A stretch of 64,000 nucleotides of DNA from Turbatrix aceti (taxonomy: Eukaryota; Nematoda; Chromadorea; Rhabditida; Panagrolaimidae), in the NCBI GenBank assembly GCA_963969345.1, contig OZ017770.1, forward strand, positions 3,357,246 through 3,421,245, given 5' to 3'. The notes below the pieces were generated by a model. It made no database searches. It was not told the DNA's origin and saw nothing but the letters and a program-made list of their open reading frames with translations. Made by a program: the position numbers and the translations under genes. Positions 1 through 13,400 of the stretch are shown piece after piece (position 1 is the stretch's first letter; each line of letters begins with the position of its first letter).

Positions 1-543
1 CAGGGTCATATCAACAATGTACGCCGTTGTGTACGCTGAAAAATTATTTTTGAACATCATTTTTTGTGTAAACAGGAAAAAAAACCAAACCCTTTGTTGA
101 CAGATACTGTCGAATCAGAAGATACGCTTCGTGAGCTCCGATTTCACGTGCCGCAGCGAGGCTGGCAAGAGCGTGCGGCGAGACACCGACGATAACGGTT
201 TTTGCGTCTTCCAGAGCGCCAAGGAGCTTGTCGCCTTCGTTTGACTCCAGCAAGATGGCCTCATTCGAGGTGACGCATCCCGAGCAGGCCAGACAGTCGC
301 TAATTGATATCTTCAGCTTTTCTGACTGACCCGAAGCTGACGCTTTTTCACCCGTTATTGCAGTCTTGTTGCGAGCCCGTATCTTGACACCCGTTTCAGC
401 GGCAGCCAGAGGCTTGATACACGACTAAAAAATAAAACAAAAAAGATATACAACCACCGTAAATAAAAAAGTGAATGTACCTGTCCCGGAGCAATGAAGT
501 CATCGACGAGATTCAGCTTCACAATGCCACTTCGGTCATCCAT
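1..543 (-). CDS. CIAO3: CIAO3/Nar1-type cytosolic Fe-S assembly factor, N-terminal part only
   Basis: This is the 5' end of a gene that runs off the left edge of the window. Exon 1 (543 to 481) encodes a start resembling the family N-terminus, with a VDDFIAPGQ segment. A GT..AG intron of 56 bp follows. Exon 2 (424 to about 91) continues with SCIKPL and the cysteine motif CLACSGCVTS, then a VGVSPHALASLAA segment. CIAO3 (NARFL/IOP1, yeast Nar1) is a hydrogenase-like protein that passes Fe-S clusters to the CIA targeting complex in the cytosol; the C-x2-C-x2-C set belongs to its N-terminal cluster site. The first Met of the frame lies nine bases upstream (552); I chose 543 because the family starts close to the LxDDFI segment. 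The hydrogenase-like domain and the C-terminus are outside the window. Confidence 0.8.
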
Positions 544-726
544 ACTCTTCAAGAGTTCAGATTAGCACTTTTGTTTTCCGACAACCCCTTCCACCATTCT
601 CAAAAATAAAACAGACGAAGGCATACGCCTGACCTCCACGGTATAAGGTTGCATAAAAACTCATTTATTCATCTGGAATGCCATCACAACAGAAAAAATA
701 AGAGAGCAATCGTGCAAGAAACCAGT

Positions 727-1335
727 TCAGATACCTACAAGCGCATCGAGCTTCCTGAAAAATAAACAAATAGTATAAAAAAGAACACAAATGGGATAAA
801 CTCACTTCGATACGACAGGATTACCGATCGTGTAAAACGGATTACATATGGCATTGCAGTAGATCTTGTGGATTTGTTTGAAAGTCTGAAAGCGTCAAAG
901 TCTCACGTCTGTCGCAAATAGGCCAAAACTCACAGCCCTGACGCTTTGTTCAGTGATTGGAACCGTGGACACGTCAACAGCGATGATAAACTTCGTTTGC
1001 GTATTAGTGATATAACCGTATGTCTAAAACATAAAAGCATGGATAAGCAACCAAACCCAGAATCTTTCCAACAAACCGTATACTTCAAATTATTCAAAAG
1101 TAGGCCACTATACAAGTCATGGTGTTGGGTTGAGCTCACGGACATCTGCTTTTCGCAGAGGAAGTCTACAGATGAGTAGACAAACATATGCAAGTCTTCG
1201 TCATCGTTGTAGACAGGAGCGCAGCGGAAGTACAATGGCGTCTGCTGAAATGCCAACCTTTGATAAAAGCTTCATATTCAGATGGTGATAATTTACGTTT
1301 AAAGCAAAGATTCCGATGGCAGCACAACAACTCAT
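727..1335 (-). CDS. TRAPPC2L: Trafficking protein particle complex subunit 2-like
   Basis: Five exons on the minus strand join in phase: 1335-1297, 1244-1077, 1023-934, 885-806 and 754-727. They give about 134 residues, against about 140 for the human protein. Recognisable family segments are PLYFRCAP near the start, the SSVDFLCEK region, GYITNTQTKFIIAVD in the middle and CNPFYTIG near the C-terminus. All introns are GT..AG and about 50 bp long. TRAPPC2L is a longin-fold subunit of the TRAPP complexes, which act as Rab activators in ER-Golgi and Golgi traffic. The gene is head-to-head with MRPL22, the two start codons being about 150 bp apart. The call is firm; exon 1 is the least certain exon because it is only 39 nt. 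Confidence 0.85.
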
Positions 1336-1484
1336 AAGAAGACAAAAATTGGGCAAATAGACTGGCAAATTGAAGTCATCAGCAACGTTATGCAGTTCCG
1401 ATTGGAAGCGCGCGCATGATACTTTCGACGCGAATTTTTTGTTAGTTTATTCTTGGATGCGGATTGCTTTATGCGCGTCCGTAA
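1336..1484. promoter_or_regulatory. Probable bidirectional promoter between TRAPPC2L and MRPL22
   Basis: Only about 149 bp separate the divergent start codons of TRAPPC2L (-) and MRPL22 (+), so both 5' UTRs and core promoters must lie here or overlap the first exons. No clear TATA box is visible, as expected for housekeeping genes. The assignment rests on position only. Confidence 0.4.
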
Positions 1485-2350
1485 ATGTTGTTCTCACGTC
1501 GGTGCGGGGCATTTTGCTTTTCCAAGGCCGGACTGGCTTCTGGAGTAAAGCTTCGTACTCCTGAATCCGCCTTGGAAAAATGGCAGAAGCGGGAGAAGGT
1601 TGCTGAGTTCAAGATTCAGCGTTATCAAGAAATCCCAGCGAAGAACTACTACGCTCCGGAATGGGATCTGGAAAAGAAGGATGAAGAAGGCAAGGAACTG
1701 ACGCCTTTGCATCGCAACCTCACGACACCTGAGAAGTGGGAGTACTACAACAAGGTGAGTTTCTTGAACGCATCAGTTTTTATAACTCACATCCATTTTT
1801 TCAGGTTGTCTGGAACCCGAATCATATCGTCCCCGAGACTGGCCTGCCCAAAGCACGGGAGATCTTCCACTGCCGAGAATCTATTCACTACCAGCCGAAG
1901 AAGATGTTCCCGGCCTGTCAGTTCGTACGCGGCATGAATGTGGGTGTTGCGATTCAGCAACTCCGGTATAAACAGGAGAAGTCGAGTCTCATGCTTGCCG
2001 AGATCATCGATGAGGCGGCGGGCCGTGCATCCAATGAATGTCACGTTACCGATCCACAGAAATACATGTTTGTGGCCGAGGCGTTTGCCATTCAGCACAA
2101 GATCATCAAGGGCATGCGACGCGGTGCTCGTGACAACTGGGGCATCATTCGCTACCGCTATATCCACGTCTTTGTTCGGTAAGTGGTTTTTTGAGGTTCT
2201 CCTAGTTTTTATATTGACGAACGGGTTTTTAGATTGGAGGAAGGTGAACCCCGCAATCTGAACACACGCGTTCGTTTGCAAAATGGTTGGGAAAAACTCG
2301 ATCAGCATGTCAACTACCTTCGATCTCGGGATTTTAAGTACTCGATTTGA
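1485..2350 (+). CDS. MRPL22: Mitochondrial large-subunit ribosomal protein uL22m
   Basis: Three exons (1485-1754, 1805-2178, 2233-2350) join in phase to about 253 residues. Residues 1-20 are rich in Arg, Ser and Ala and lack acidic residues, as in a mitochondrial presequence. The uL22 core is in exon 2: an MNVGVAIQQLRY helix, a DEAAGRASNECHV segment and the C-terminal hairpin KGMRRGARDNWGIIRYRYIHVFVRLEEG (read across the last intron), which matches the RIRYHGRGRFG..YCHYFVKL pattern of animal MRPL22. uL22m lines the polypeptide exit tunnel of the mitoribosome. Introns are about 50 bp with a T-rich 3' end. It lies head-to-head with TRAPPC2L and about 170 bp upstream of the CCDC12 gene on the same strand. 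Confidence 0.85.
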
Positions 2351-2524
2351 TTTGTTCTGTTTTGTTATAGTTTTATCGTGAATGAAGTCTAGGTTGTTTT
2401 TTTTTCTGGCGATTGCAAACGATTCTTATCTGTTGCTGGACAGTTGACTATATTTACCGTTTTTCATTGCTTTAACGGGCACAATTTCAACTTTTACAAC
2501 ATTCACTCGAAAATTTCAGTCATC

Positions 2525-3100
2525 ATGGCGCTCGAAGAAGAGACCGATGAACACGCCGAAATCATTAACACCCTGGAAAAAGAATCTATTCTTCGTCGAG
2601 AACGTCTTCAGAAGTGGCGAAGGGATAGGCTAACCGCCAAGATCGAGAAGGACACTGCCGGCAAGACTGAAATGTTTGTTGTTGTTTTTTCTTAATTTTT
2701 TTCATGTTTATTTTTTTATTTCAGCGAGAAGAACATGGTTTTTCGCTCATATGCCACAGATCCCGATTTGCTCAAAACGTACAAGAAGACAGCAGAGTCG
2801 AGTCACTTTGACATGCTTCCCGAAGCCATCGCTGATGCCACGGCTATCAGCCACAAGGGTCCTACTGACATGGACAAGCTGGTTCCCGGCGATGTTCTCC
2901 GGAAAAAGGCCCCCCAGGACGACGCCATCCGCTACATCCAACCCAAGCTGGAACTACTCAAGCTTCGAACTGAGAAAGCCATGTTCGAGTACCTCCGCAG
3001 CCAGCTTGGCCAGTCTCACAACGTCGATCTCCTTTCGGCCGTTCACGTAGGCTCTGCTCTCGTTTACGGCGAGCACGATGCCGAACACACTCAGAACTGA
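2525..3100 (+). CDS. CCDC12: CCDC12/Cwf18 spliceosome-associated coiled-coil protein
   Basis: Two exons (2525-2673 and 2725-3100) give 174 residues; human CCDC12 has 166. Three family landmarks are present in order: an N-terminal basic helix (LRRERLQKWRRDR), a central FRSYATDPDLLK corresponding to the LRNYVPEDEDLKK block, and the C-terminal KLELLKLRTEKAMFEYLRSQL helix corresponding to KLEKLKKRTQRAIAELIRERL. The Cwf18 family comprises nuclear proteins of the activated spliceosome. The exon 1 donor is GAAAT|gtttgt, slightly weak but required by phase. The 3' end lies 124 bp from the stop of the convergent contactin gene, so the two transcripts probably overlap or nearly abut. Confidence 0.85.
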
Positions 3101-3223
3101 GCCCTAAACCTCCATTATCGCAGCATTACCGCAGAGACCACTTGGTATAAATTCATCGAAGATTCAGTTTACAAAGATGGAACATAACCGGTATGTGCAA
3201 GATCTGGGGGGATGCGCTATGGA

Positions 3224-6200
3224 TCAGGATAGGAGTGATATTCTGGCGATGTAAGAAGCGACGAGGAGGACGGCAAGGACAAGGCTTGGCCCGTGTCGGG
3301 GTGCTGCTGCGAGGTCGTCCAGCGTGCCGAGTCGAACGGATGTCGACTTGCTCGGAGGCCCGATGCCGCCTTCGTTGTAGCCGGCGACTTGGATGGTATA
3401 AAAGTACATGAGTCGCAGGCCGTCGATACGCGCTGATGGCTTTCGTGCGTTTTGCAGTTCGGATTCAGGCATGGATAGGACGATGGGTTCGTTGGCGGTT
3501 TCGGAGACGTATATGAAGATTTTGTAGCCACGATCACTGCTTGTACGGTTGCTGAACAGGGAGGTACGGAGCTGGATTGACGTCCACTCGATGAAGGTCG
3601 TGAAGCTGTCGCCCTGAAAATTGACACTCAAATTGGAGTTTTTAAATGCAAAAAAACTTACGTATTCGTGCATTTTTATTCTCGTGATCTCAGGAGCCTG
3701 GTAGGGAGCAGGATCAAGCGTCTTGGCCTTAGCAACGTGCTTGCTGTTCCGACCAAACCTTCCATACTGGTCAAAGGCCCGAACCGTACACGAGTACTCC
3801 GTGCCGGGACGAAGACTGTGAACGAGCCAAGAAGAGTAATTTGCAGGCACCGATTGATTGATTTGTTGAAATGTCGTAGCAGGACGCGGTTTTTCTGTCG
3901 TGATTGCAATTACGACTTCTGAGCACTGAATCTGCGCTCCGTAGACGTTTTCGCACTCACCGGTGTGGTGCCATTCCCACGTCAAGTTGAGATGAGTCGA
4001 ATTAACGGGGATCATGTGCAGCTTGTCAGCTACTCGTTTTGGACCGTCAGTCGATATGTGTACAACTGTGTCGGTTGATGACGGTCCTCTGCCGACATCG
4101 TTGAAGGGCTGCACGCCGACCGAGAGCGTGTAACAAATTTCGTCGTTGCTAGCATTCATCTTTTTCATGAGTTTTTTGTGTCGAAGAGAGATGACAATGC
4201 TTGGCTGCTCGACTACCTGCGTGTGTGCAAACGCTATAAAGTCAACCGCTTTGGGCGAAGCTGTAGTGCCGATGGCGTCAGACCAGGTGACATTGTATCT
4301 CAGGTTGGGACCAGAGTAGTGTTTTAACTCCACCGGATCCCACTCAAGTAGGAGATGTGTGTCATCGATGGTCCGCCACTGCACCTGATGTACAGAGCTC
4401 AGCGGGGGACTTTGAGGTGTTTCAATCCATGCCGAATGTGCGGATGGAGGACTGTAGCTGCCGTCGGCTGATAAACTCCTGACGCGAAATTGATATTTCT
4501 TGTTTGGTTGCAGGTGCTGCAAGATAAATGATCCGACAATTCGATCTTCTGTCTTGTACAAGCCGTTTGGATGTCGTCGCCATTGTCGGTTATCTGAGGT
4601 TCGGTATTCCACCTCATAGGCATTCAGGTGAGTAGCCTGAAAACAAGAAAACAATTATTTGATACGAACAAAAAAAACATACGGCATCTAATTTCTGTCT
4701 TTTCGGTGCTGCGGGCTGCTTCCAGGACAGTTTAACCTGCGTTTCCCGAATATCCGTGATCTCAAAGTGCGTTGGAGCAGAAGCTGACATTTTTTGCTCC
4801 GTGACTTCCGCTGAACCCGTTCCATAAACAGAATTGCAAGAAAATCTGCCAACATTGTTGCTAATGAATTCAGAATCAACTTCAATGTTGCTAGTTTGTC
4901 TGACTCGTTTGTGGCTGTGATCATTGGACTCAGCACTCTCTCCACTAAATAGCCATCTTCCAACTCGTTCACTGGCTTCTTTGGCGTAAGCAGGGGCTTC
5001 TTTTTCAGAAATTGAAGTTTTCAGGAACGCACCACGAGTAACCAGACTTTTCAGGGGTTTGTCGTTAAACTGCCAGTCAAAGAGGGCTTCCGGGCAGTCT
5101 TCTGGCTTCTCACAAGCCAGTTCGACTTCACAGCTGACTTTGCTCGTCGATCGAGGGATGTTTTTCGACTTCGACACGGATGGCATTTGTTGGGGTCGAA
5201 CAACGAAATGGGGATGTGAGATGACTTTGATTTCCACCATGCCGCGGGCTTCGCCGACGCCGTTTCCTGTTTCACAGTGATACGTGCCTTCATCCCGTTT
5301 TTCCGCTTGGGAGATCTCCAGAACAACAACTGAATCGCCGTCTCCGACGTTTATTTTTTTCTGACGAATTCGGGAATCCTCATTGCTGGTGAGGGCATCT
5401 GACAGCGATGTCGAGTACCATTGCGCGAAGCCGAGAGGTGTTGCCTGATAGAGACAAGGCAACATCTAAAAACTTGTTTGTTTTAATTGAAAAGTAAGTT
5501 CCTTTCATTTTTTCTTATTCTTTGTGTCCTATTTGTGGCAAAAAATATGAACAAATTCTATTTTTATGATGGATAGAACAGAACACAAAGCCGCATGATT
5601 GACAACGACCGCTCGATGAGCTGTCAGTTGATCTATTTGTTCTGACCCCTGAACGAACACTCACCAGCTTAGAACCTTCCACGACAAACACTTTGCGTGG
5701 AAAAATGTTTCCGTGAAATTGCGGAGACACATTTTCTACGGTAAGCCTGGCAGTGGAAGAAGCAGAGCCAATTTCATTCGACGCCACGCACTGGTAGATG
5801 CCAGAGTCTTTTTGTTGAGCATTGAGAATGGTTAATGCATTGTCGCTGACCTTGAATCTATGACGATCGCCTGCTGGCATCAGAAGGGGCGCCAGAGGAT
5901 TTCCGTCGTAGAACCACTCGACAGTCGATGGTAGACTGTTGCTATTTGCCGTGAGACATTCAAATGTCGTCGAGGTGTTCGTTGCAATCATCTGATCGAC
6001 GAGCGGGGATATGATTTTTGGAGGGGCTTAAAGTATTCAATCTCAACCTCTTTATTCTGAGTTTTTGTAAAACTTACTGTGAACAATAAGCTGCACCTCA
6101 GCGCTGTCTGAGCCAAATTCATTTTGAGCAAAACACTTATAGCGCCCCGCATCTTCTGACGCAACAGTATCAATTTTCAGCACGCGACCGTAACTGAGAA

Positions 6201-9200
6201 TGTGGTGTCTTGATGAAAGCCTTATTCCGTCCACTCGAGTCCACTTATACTTAGGCACCGGACTGAAAAGCCACTTTACAGGATGTTGATTTTTTCAACG
6301 CCTTAACCTACTATCCGTATGCGAAGCATTCGATGTACACTGCTTGGCCGATTGTCGGAATTTCTGGGAAAATCGTAGGCTGAAATTCGTCAATTCTCGG
6401 CGGCCCGGATAGTCCGGGTACCGACGTCGGCAAGAGGAGCCTGAAGAATGGCCCGTAGTGACCGCTTTGCAGTGAAGGCAGCGTCAGACTGCATGCGTAA
6501 CTCGTTTCGTCTTCCCGCAGGTTGTACGAGAAGTACAGCGTGCCATCCATCGATATGAATATCCTCTCTGATTGTGAGATAAAGCGATCCGTTCTTTCAT
6601 TGATCATCCAGGCAAACGAGTGTGATTCTAAATTTTTTTTGCCGTAGCATCACAGATCATTGTAGCCTGTGGTCGGTGTCAGCCTTGTCTTGTCCGCACT
6701 TTTCAGGAACAGCCCCATGATGTTTTTATTTTGACCAAGAAAATAAAGTGCAAATCGTGCAGGTTAAAAGATTTATGTTAGCGTGTATCAAAAAAAACAA
6801 TGGTGAGAATCGTGCCATATGTGCAAGCGTGCAAGTGTTTGTGTGTGGTGCAAGATCTGTGCAAGTGCAAAAAAAAGTGCTCTGTGAAGGTGTGGTGGTG
6901 GTAGTGCTCGTGGTGGTGGTGGATGTGGTGTGTGCAAACAGGTGATAAGCGGAAATCGGGGGGTGAGTGAGGAAAGAGAGGGGGTTAGGTTGGTGTGCAG
7001 AGAAACTGATGTGCAATGACTAACTACTGTGCGTGAATTTCAATTTTTTAAAGTGCATGCCAATGCTCGCGATTGGCAGTGGTGGTGGTGGTAATAAAAA
7101 GTGCATGGTTACTACAAAACTACGGTAAGTGCAACAACTATCAGGCCAATTACTCGAGATTGAACCATTGAGCTGAAAATAATGGATCATAGACGGTATC
7201 AAATATTAGCTGTGAAATCAAACGCGACGGATGAAAAACGCTGCCGGCAAGACAAACAATTGAAAAATCATCAAGAAATCCTTTGATCCGGCTCCTTGCT
7301 TACGGCTGTCAGGCCTGACATGTTGTCAAGACTGGTCAGACAGTTGAAACAATATAAATTGCAGTCTGGAAGAGTGTTTGTGCAATGAGGGGGTAAATTC
7401 GAAAAGCGCAGCCGCCCCGCTAGGCAGAATACTTATGAAGAGAAAACGGTTGCAGCTGTGGGTGGACTTGGCAAAGTAGGCGATCTGACATGGGCCAATA
7501 AAATTTTTCTTTTTCCGTCATCATGAGCAATGGATAGAAGCGCATAAAAATATATAACACGAAATACATGCAAATGTAATCTGTCTGTTTTCTCACGAAC
7601 TTATGGGCGTCGTCAACCAAAGCGTATGTAAGATGAAAGCCTTGAGGCGGTTTTCTATTAGACGCAAACTCAATTAGATTCTGCTTACACTACTATCCGG
7701 CGTATGTGACGAGACTACAAAATTTATGGACAACACAGAGATGGCTGTCGTCTACACACAACCCACTGTCATTTTCAGTTGTGTATTAACTTTTTGCTAA
7801 ATGAAAAAAATGTTAATCGAAGTGCCGCCTTCAGAAAACGTGAAGTATTATCGCATAGAAATTTTTTTCGGGCCCCACCCAGCAAATTGAAGTTCCAAAA
7901 AAAACAAATTGGGTTGCAAGTGATTGGCCTTCATCTCTTTTTCGGATTTTTTACCAACAAAAAAATACCATGCACTAATACTGCGGTTGCGGTGCAGGAA
8001 ATGAACTGATCTCGGTCTCGCAGTTGATTAATTGACAACAACCCGATTCTTTTTTTGCATATAGATGGAACCAGGAAAGTCTGAGAACAAAACGAACGAG
8101 AACAAAAAAAAGAAACTGGTAAAAGGTTGGCGATCAACGGGGTTTATTACTTCCTTGATTTTATGCACTTCCCGAACCTATGTTTTTTCGCTAAAGTAAT
8201 GAAAACATTTTGCTCGGAAAAAATCCTTTTTTTGATGAACAACAACAACTGTTATTTTTAGTGCACTTAAATAATGGCATATTCTGGGTTACTTCTACTC
8301 CTACTCCCTACTTAGTTAGCATTTCTGAGGGTCCTACGATTAAAAACAACCACTGAAGGCACTCATTTCACCGCTCTGAAGCCCGCTTTAAAAGGAAAAG
8401 CGTTGAAATGAGATATGGTAATGGAAGGCAAAAGACACCAAAATTGAGTTTGGGACAGAGATTCCACCAAAAGCAGGGTCTTTTTTCCTAACACATGTTT
8501 TTGTACATGTCAGCAATCTATGAACGTTTATGAGAAAATCAAAAAAAATAAAGTGTTTTGTATCATTCGATGTTATGACTATCTACCCCAGGCAAAGATC
8601 GTATCATGGAAATGAAGCAAAAATGAATTTCACATGCCAAAAACTATATAATAATTTTATTTTTCAACGTAAAATAGAATACGAAAAACCTATTACAAAA
8701 CCGTTACAGCGTACAAGCGAAACTGTCGAGATCTATTTTAAACTACCACGCAAAATGTGTTCGACATAAAACATGTACGAAAATAAAGCTGTAGCAGTCG
8801 ACGGAGACCTATAATCTTTTGCTAAACCCCGAGACCTCAACGCCAGTCAGCCTTCGCATTCGTGCATTTGATTGAATTTAGCAGAGGGGGGAATGAATCT
8901 GACCCAACCCCTCTGGCGATACACTTTTGGTAGAAAAGCAGGGTGTAAGCGGATTTAGCTCTTGATGTAAGATGCCCCCTCTCTCCCCTCTTCTTCGTAT
9001 CGTCGAGCGTGAGGCTTCAGACAACTTACGACGACAAAGAAGTCAAAATAAAAACAGCAGCTTGGAAATTGGGAAAGCAAATGAAATGATAACCGCTTCC
9101 TAAGTATCGTTTTCATCGAGTCGTTAAACGCAATCAAGCAAGAGTCAAGAGGTCATTGCATCGAGAGTGCGGGGAAATTGAGCTTCATTGAAGCTATTAC

Positions 9201-10424
9201 AACAAATAGCACGCAATAAAATTCTACCACGCTCCGTAGCGTGCAACAAACACAAAACAGAAGTAGTAGGGGTATTGGTCTGATTTCGACAAGTGGCTGT
9301 GCCATGCGTGACAAGACAAGGCGCTACCGGCTGTAAAAAATCCCTTCACAAAAGCCTAAACTCACTTGGATAGTGACGGGGAGCTTGACACTCAATACGG
9401 GTGCCTGCTTCTCGGACGTTGAGTGGATACATATTCAGTCTAATCTTCCTGAAGGGCTCTATAAAAGCGGATCGCACGACCGTCGAGGAGCTACGCACTG
9501 TTCCATGCACATTTGAGGCTGTACAATGATAGGTGACGCTGTCGTGTAATTTAAGGTCGATGGGCACTAGAAGAGACCCCCCGGAAATCACATAGCTTGA
9601 ATTTCCTTCTTCCAGATTGATCTAAAAATTATTGTTTTTTTTTTTAATTTTGCGGCGTTATAAAAACTTTTTAGAGCTTGAGGAACAATAAGAACGTCAA
9701 ATGCGGAAAAACTGAATTCCAAAAGAAAAACAATTACTTCTTCAATGCCACTTTTGAACCACTTTATGTGGGGAATTGGATTTCCGATAGCTTTGCACGG
9801 CAATGTGACAAAGTATCCCTCTGGATTCAACGAGTAGTGGTATGCCGTATTGGGCTCCTCGATTATGACAGGCGCACCTCTGGGATACATGGTTTGTTTG
9901 TACAGCAATGTTTTGCGTGTGAATGGCAGAAGTGCGCATACGTAAGGATGAGAGCTTTTGTCCGAAACAGTCGTGCTAAAATTGGAGGTAAGTATTTTTC
10001 TTCCAAAAAGGAGCCGCTTACATCTCGAATTTTTTATTTGTCTTTTGCTGAAGAGCAAGCGAGCGATCCTGTTGTTCATTGCCAAATTTTGTCGACAGGT
10101 AAAGGTTGTACGATAGTTGAGGATCTTTTCGCACAACATCGATATCCCCGACGAGCCACGTTAGCTCAGCGACTCCAAATGCTGCAGAGTTCTGTAAATA
10201 AAAAAATTAAAGAATTGAGGGGACTTCTTTTTTTCATACTTCAATTAAATCAGCAATATCGTTGATCAGGGGGGTGTCCTCTTGTTGATTTTTGATTACA
10301 TTTACCAGCGTCGCCCCGTGGTTTTCGCATTCTGCTTTGGCATCGTTTACAATCATAGGATTAAAAAAGAGCTTGACACAGATATCACCAGACGGCTGCC
10401 AACCCAGTGGACAGGTTGATGGAT
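3224..10424 (-). CDS. Cont: Contactin-type GPI-anchored neural adhesion protein (C-type lectin, 6 Ig, 4 FN3); 5' end not found
   Basis: Ten exons on the minus strand join in phase, about 1286 residues: 10424-10240, 10191-10022, 9975-9738, 9621-9366, 6627-6312, 6262-6078, 6026-5665, 5465-4683, 4636-3662 and 3613-3224. In order they encode a C-type lectin domain (TCPLGW...GATLVNV...PYVCALL), six Ig domains (for example LPCKAIGNPIPHIKW; YHCTASN; the contactin Ig2 block DGTLYFSY with SGHYGPFF; AYGYPVPKYKW; YQCVASN) and four fibronectin III domains. The protein ends in a hydrophobic tail of about 20 residues without a cytoplasmic part, typical of a GPI-anchor signal. Insect Contactin has this exact order and works in septate junctions and glia-neuron contacts. 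The signal peptide exon is not in the listed exons and must lie upstream of 10424. Intron 4 is large (2.7 kb). Confidence 0.87.
6628..9365 (-). other. Large intron of the contactin gene
   Basis: The donor lies beside 9366 and the acceptor beside 6627. The leftover A of exon 4 plus AA of exon 5 completes a Lys codon, which supports one intron across the whole stretch. It is AT-rich with poly-A/T runs and a GTG-rich patch at about 6881-6945. I see no convincing coding exon in it, although regulatory elements could be present. Confidence 0.7.
6881..6945. repeat. GTG-rich simple sequence
   Basis: A run dominated by GTG and GTGG steps (CAC on the other strand) inside the large contactin intron. 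The reading frame through it gives only poly-Val or poly-Thr, so it is low-complexity sequence and not a gene. Confidence 0.7.
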
Positions 10425-13400
10425 CTGAAAAATGATTATTGCACAGGATGAAGTCGTTTGCAGATATTTATTATTCTTTCCCCGCTGTTTGACAGCATGT
10501 TTGTTCATAAGCATAGTCAAACGGCCAATTGAGGCGTAATTGGATAATAACGGGGTGTGCGATCTTGGAAGCGTATCCTTTGGGAACTCCGGCAAGCGCT
10601 CTGTGAAGTCACGGCATCAATCGACCCCTAACTACCTAATTGCCCGAGAGCAAGTTAATTGATCGTTTCACAAATTTGCTTATTGCCATTCTCAAAAGAA
10701 GTACAATGTTCAGTAAGCGGTCCGGTTTGATTGAGTTTGATACTGGAACAAAGTGCAAGTATAAGTGCCCCTGGATAAAGGAATCAAGTTACGCGGTGAC
10801 CATTCAATTCTTCCAAAACCTGCTAAGATCCCCCGGATCGGAGCTTCTTCAGTGCAAACCGTTTCTTTTTGATTAAAAGTCAATTGTCGGTTTCATTGAG
10901 TGACAAGCTATTGCATTACACACACTTTTGTTGCGGTCTACGGCGCCCCCGTCAACAGTAAGGATTGATGAAAGTTTTTAGCGGGCAAAAGAGTTTGCGT
11001 CGCCTCGTTGATGTGTAAACATATATATCCATGAAAGAAGGGCTTTGTCGGAGTGCCAAAAATTGTTATTGCAACTTTGCGCAGCAGCTTGGCAACAGAA
11101 TTATGCAAGACAGCTGACTGACTGAGACCGACCCGAGATTTGGGCAATGTTGAAAGGAAAGAAGCGCTTTTACGCCTGCCGCTTTTTTGGCGCATTCTTA
11201 GCGTGTTTCCGATTCATTGAATTGCTATTGAGGTCAACCATTTGGGTAATAGATGGTCTTGCGGATACTCTTTGAGTCAAAACTTATGTCATATGTTACA
11301 TGGATAATGCTTCTTTCGGATCACCGAAAATACACGGGGCCAGATGCGGATATAAACAAAACGGTTTACGATCTCGTAAGGTTTGGTATATCCGAACAAT
11401 AGAAAAAAATCACAAAAAACAAAAAAAAGTTTTTTAATTGTAAAAGCATTCTGAGGTTAAGTCAGATATTACCCCAAAAATGTCAACCAAAAACTTACCC
11501 AAAAGCACGGATTTGGCCTTGGTAGCGACTTCATGGTGTCTGGACGCCGTAGAACGCGTGAGAATGCAGCTGAATAAAAAACATAACCGCGCAAGTGAAA
11601 AAAGTGCTTTTGTCGGTGGACAGCCGAAATATGATGAGAACATTGAGCAAAGAGAGGCGGAAAAAGGGATGATGAGATGAGGAATCCAACTACTACGTAT
11701 GCATATAGCAACTATCGTGTATTAAGCATGGCTCAGATGACTTGAAAGCGATCCTGAAACGGTCACAAGTTAATATCCAGGGGACAAGGTGGGTTCGTTG
11801 TCTGTAATAAACAACCGGAATGTAATTGACAACAAAGATTGTCAGGGAGGGAGGGGGGTGTGGTTAGGCCGCGGGTGTCTAACCTGACTTTTGACTATTG
11901 AAATCCAGCATGGGAGCAAACAAAAAAGGAAAACGACAATTTTATTGCGGGCAGCCATGAGAAAGGCTCTCAGTGGCACAAAATAACAACAAAGCATAAC
12001 GATGGTCAGCAAAAATAAAGTATCCAACAGAACAACATTGGCGTATTATTAGTTTTCAACGTGTGTGTGTGAGAGAGAGATACAAAAATGGGATCAAAGT
12101 AAGCTCGACACAAGCTTATCCCCCTGCCGCCTTCTGCCAGCCCCCTTTTTGATTGACCGAAGCAGGGCGATTTGAGGAGCTCACTGTGCCGGGGTCTCGC
12201 GCCACTTTTGCGCACCCAAGCAAGCGCATCGCTGCTTGTCAAACAGCTAAGATGACATATGGGAACCAAAGAAAAGATTATTTTTGACCGGCACGAGGTT
12301 AAACAGACGCCGGTTTTTGCCACTGTTAAATACAACTCTAACAAAGGAAAAAAATCGTGTAACGCCATTTGCTGCACCCTAGTATAGGCTAGTCAACGTT
12401 TGACAAATCGCTCTGGCTTACACGAATTAAAAATGGCCGAAATTGCAAGGGTACGGCTTTCCAAAAAAACTAATGTACGAAACATTGTACGGAAATGAGT
12501 CGGGTTATTTGGCGGAAAAAGCTCATTTTATAAAAAAATCATTTTCAAAGCTAAACATTCGTATGAGTGACAATTGGCTTTACAAAGAGCCCCTATCATA
12601 GTGTCACGCAATTTGGTGGTCATGTTTCTTAAAACAGTCGACAGCTTTCAAAATAAAATAAACAATGGTAACATCGGTCTAAAATTTTTCAAAGCCGTAT
12701 TCACGAAAAAAAACGTAATCCTCCCAAAAAAGCCGGGTTTCAGGCAGGACAAAAAAGGGACGAGCGCTTTGTTCATTTTGTTCAAAAAACCTTTAAAAAA
12801 ACTTTCATTAAAGTAATAAGCTGAAAAAGGGGTGTTCTCGTGGCTACTGGCCTTGAAAATAAGTCACGCATAGGGTTGGTATTTTGCGTGAGAAAAAAAA
12901 CCAATGCCAAAAAGTAAGTCTTCATTAGATGCAAACAATGAAAAACCTACCGACCTCAAAAAAAGAGTCAGCAGTCAAGAAAAAAGCATGTGTTGTGCTT
13001 TCCTGCTTGCGTTTGGCCTAGAAAACATTTATATACCCAAGTTATTCGCCACATTATAGCACTTCATTTGTCATCGAATAAATGACCAGATAAAGACGTT
13101 GTCATCACATTCCAATCAACAATGTTTTAAATTTGAGACAGCTGGTTGTCGACAATTGAGCTGCGGCAGTCAGCGGTTTTGGTTGTTCCCCATAGGGTTT
13201 TGGTTGTCGGTCATTTGGCCAAAATCTGTGATTTTAAAGGATGGGCATCGGGGCCAAGTGTTGTAGTTGTTACCCTCAGGGACAACTTGTTAACGATTAA
13301 AGGCCACAAACAAATCACATCTGGCCAACAGCGAACGAGCATTCCTAGGCATATCACGACCAACTTGACCACAAAAAAGAGACATCCAAGCAAACAAAAC

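Noticed and set aside
946..1179. Plus-strand frame over the TRAPPC2L gene
   Set aside because: It is the antisense shadow of exons 2 and 3 of TRAPPC2L, which have clear family motifs and splice sites.
1787..2308. Long minus-strand frame opposite MRPL22
   Set aside because: It spans two introns of MRPL22 and its translation resembles nothing, whereas the plus strand matches the ribosomal protein.
6726..7016. Thr/His-rich minus-strand frame
   Set aside because: It is produced by GTG-repeat low-complexity DNA within the contactin intron.
9678..10265. 195-codon plus-strand frame
   Set aside because: It is antisense to three contactin exons with verified splice phases.
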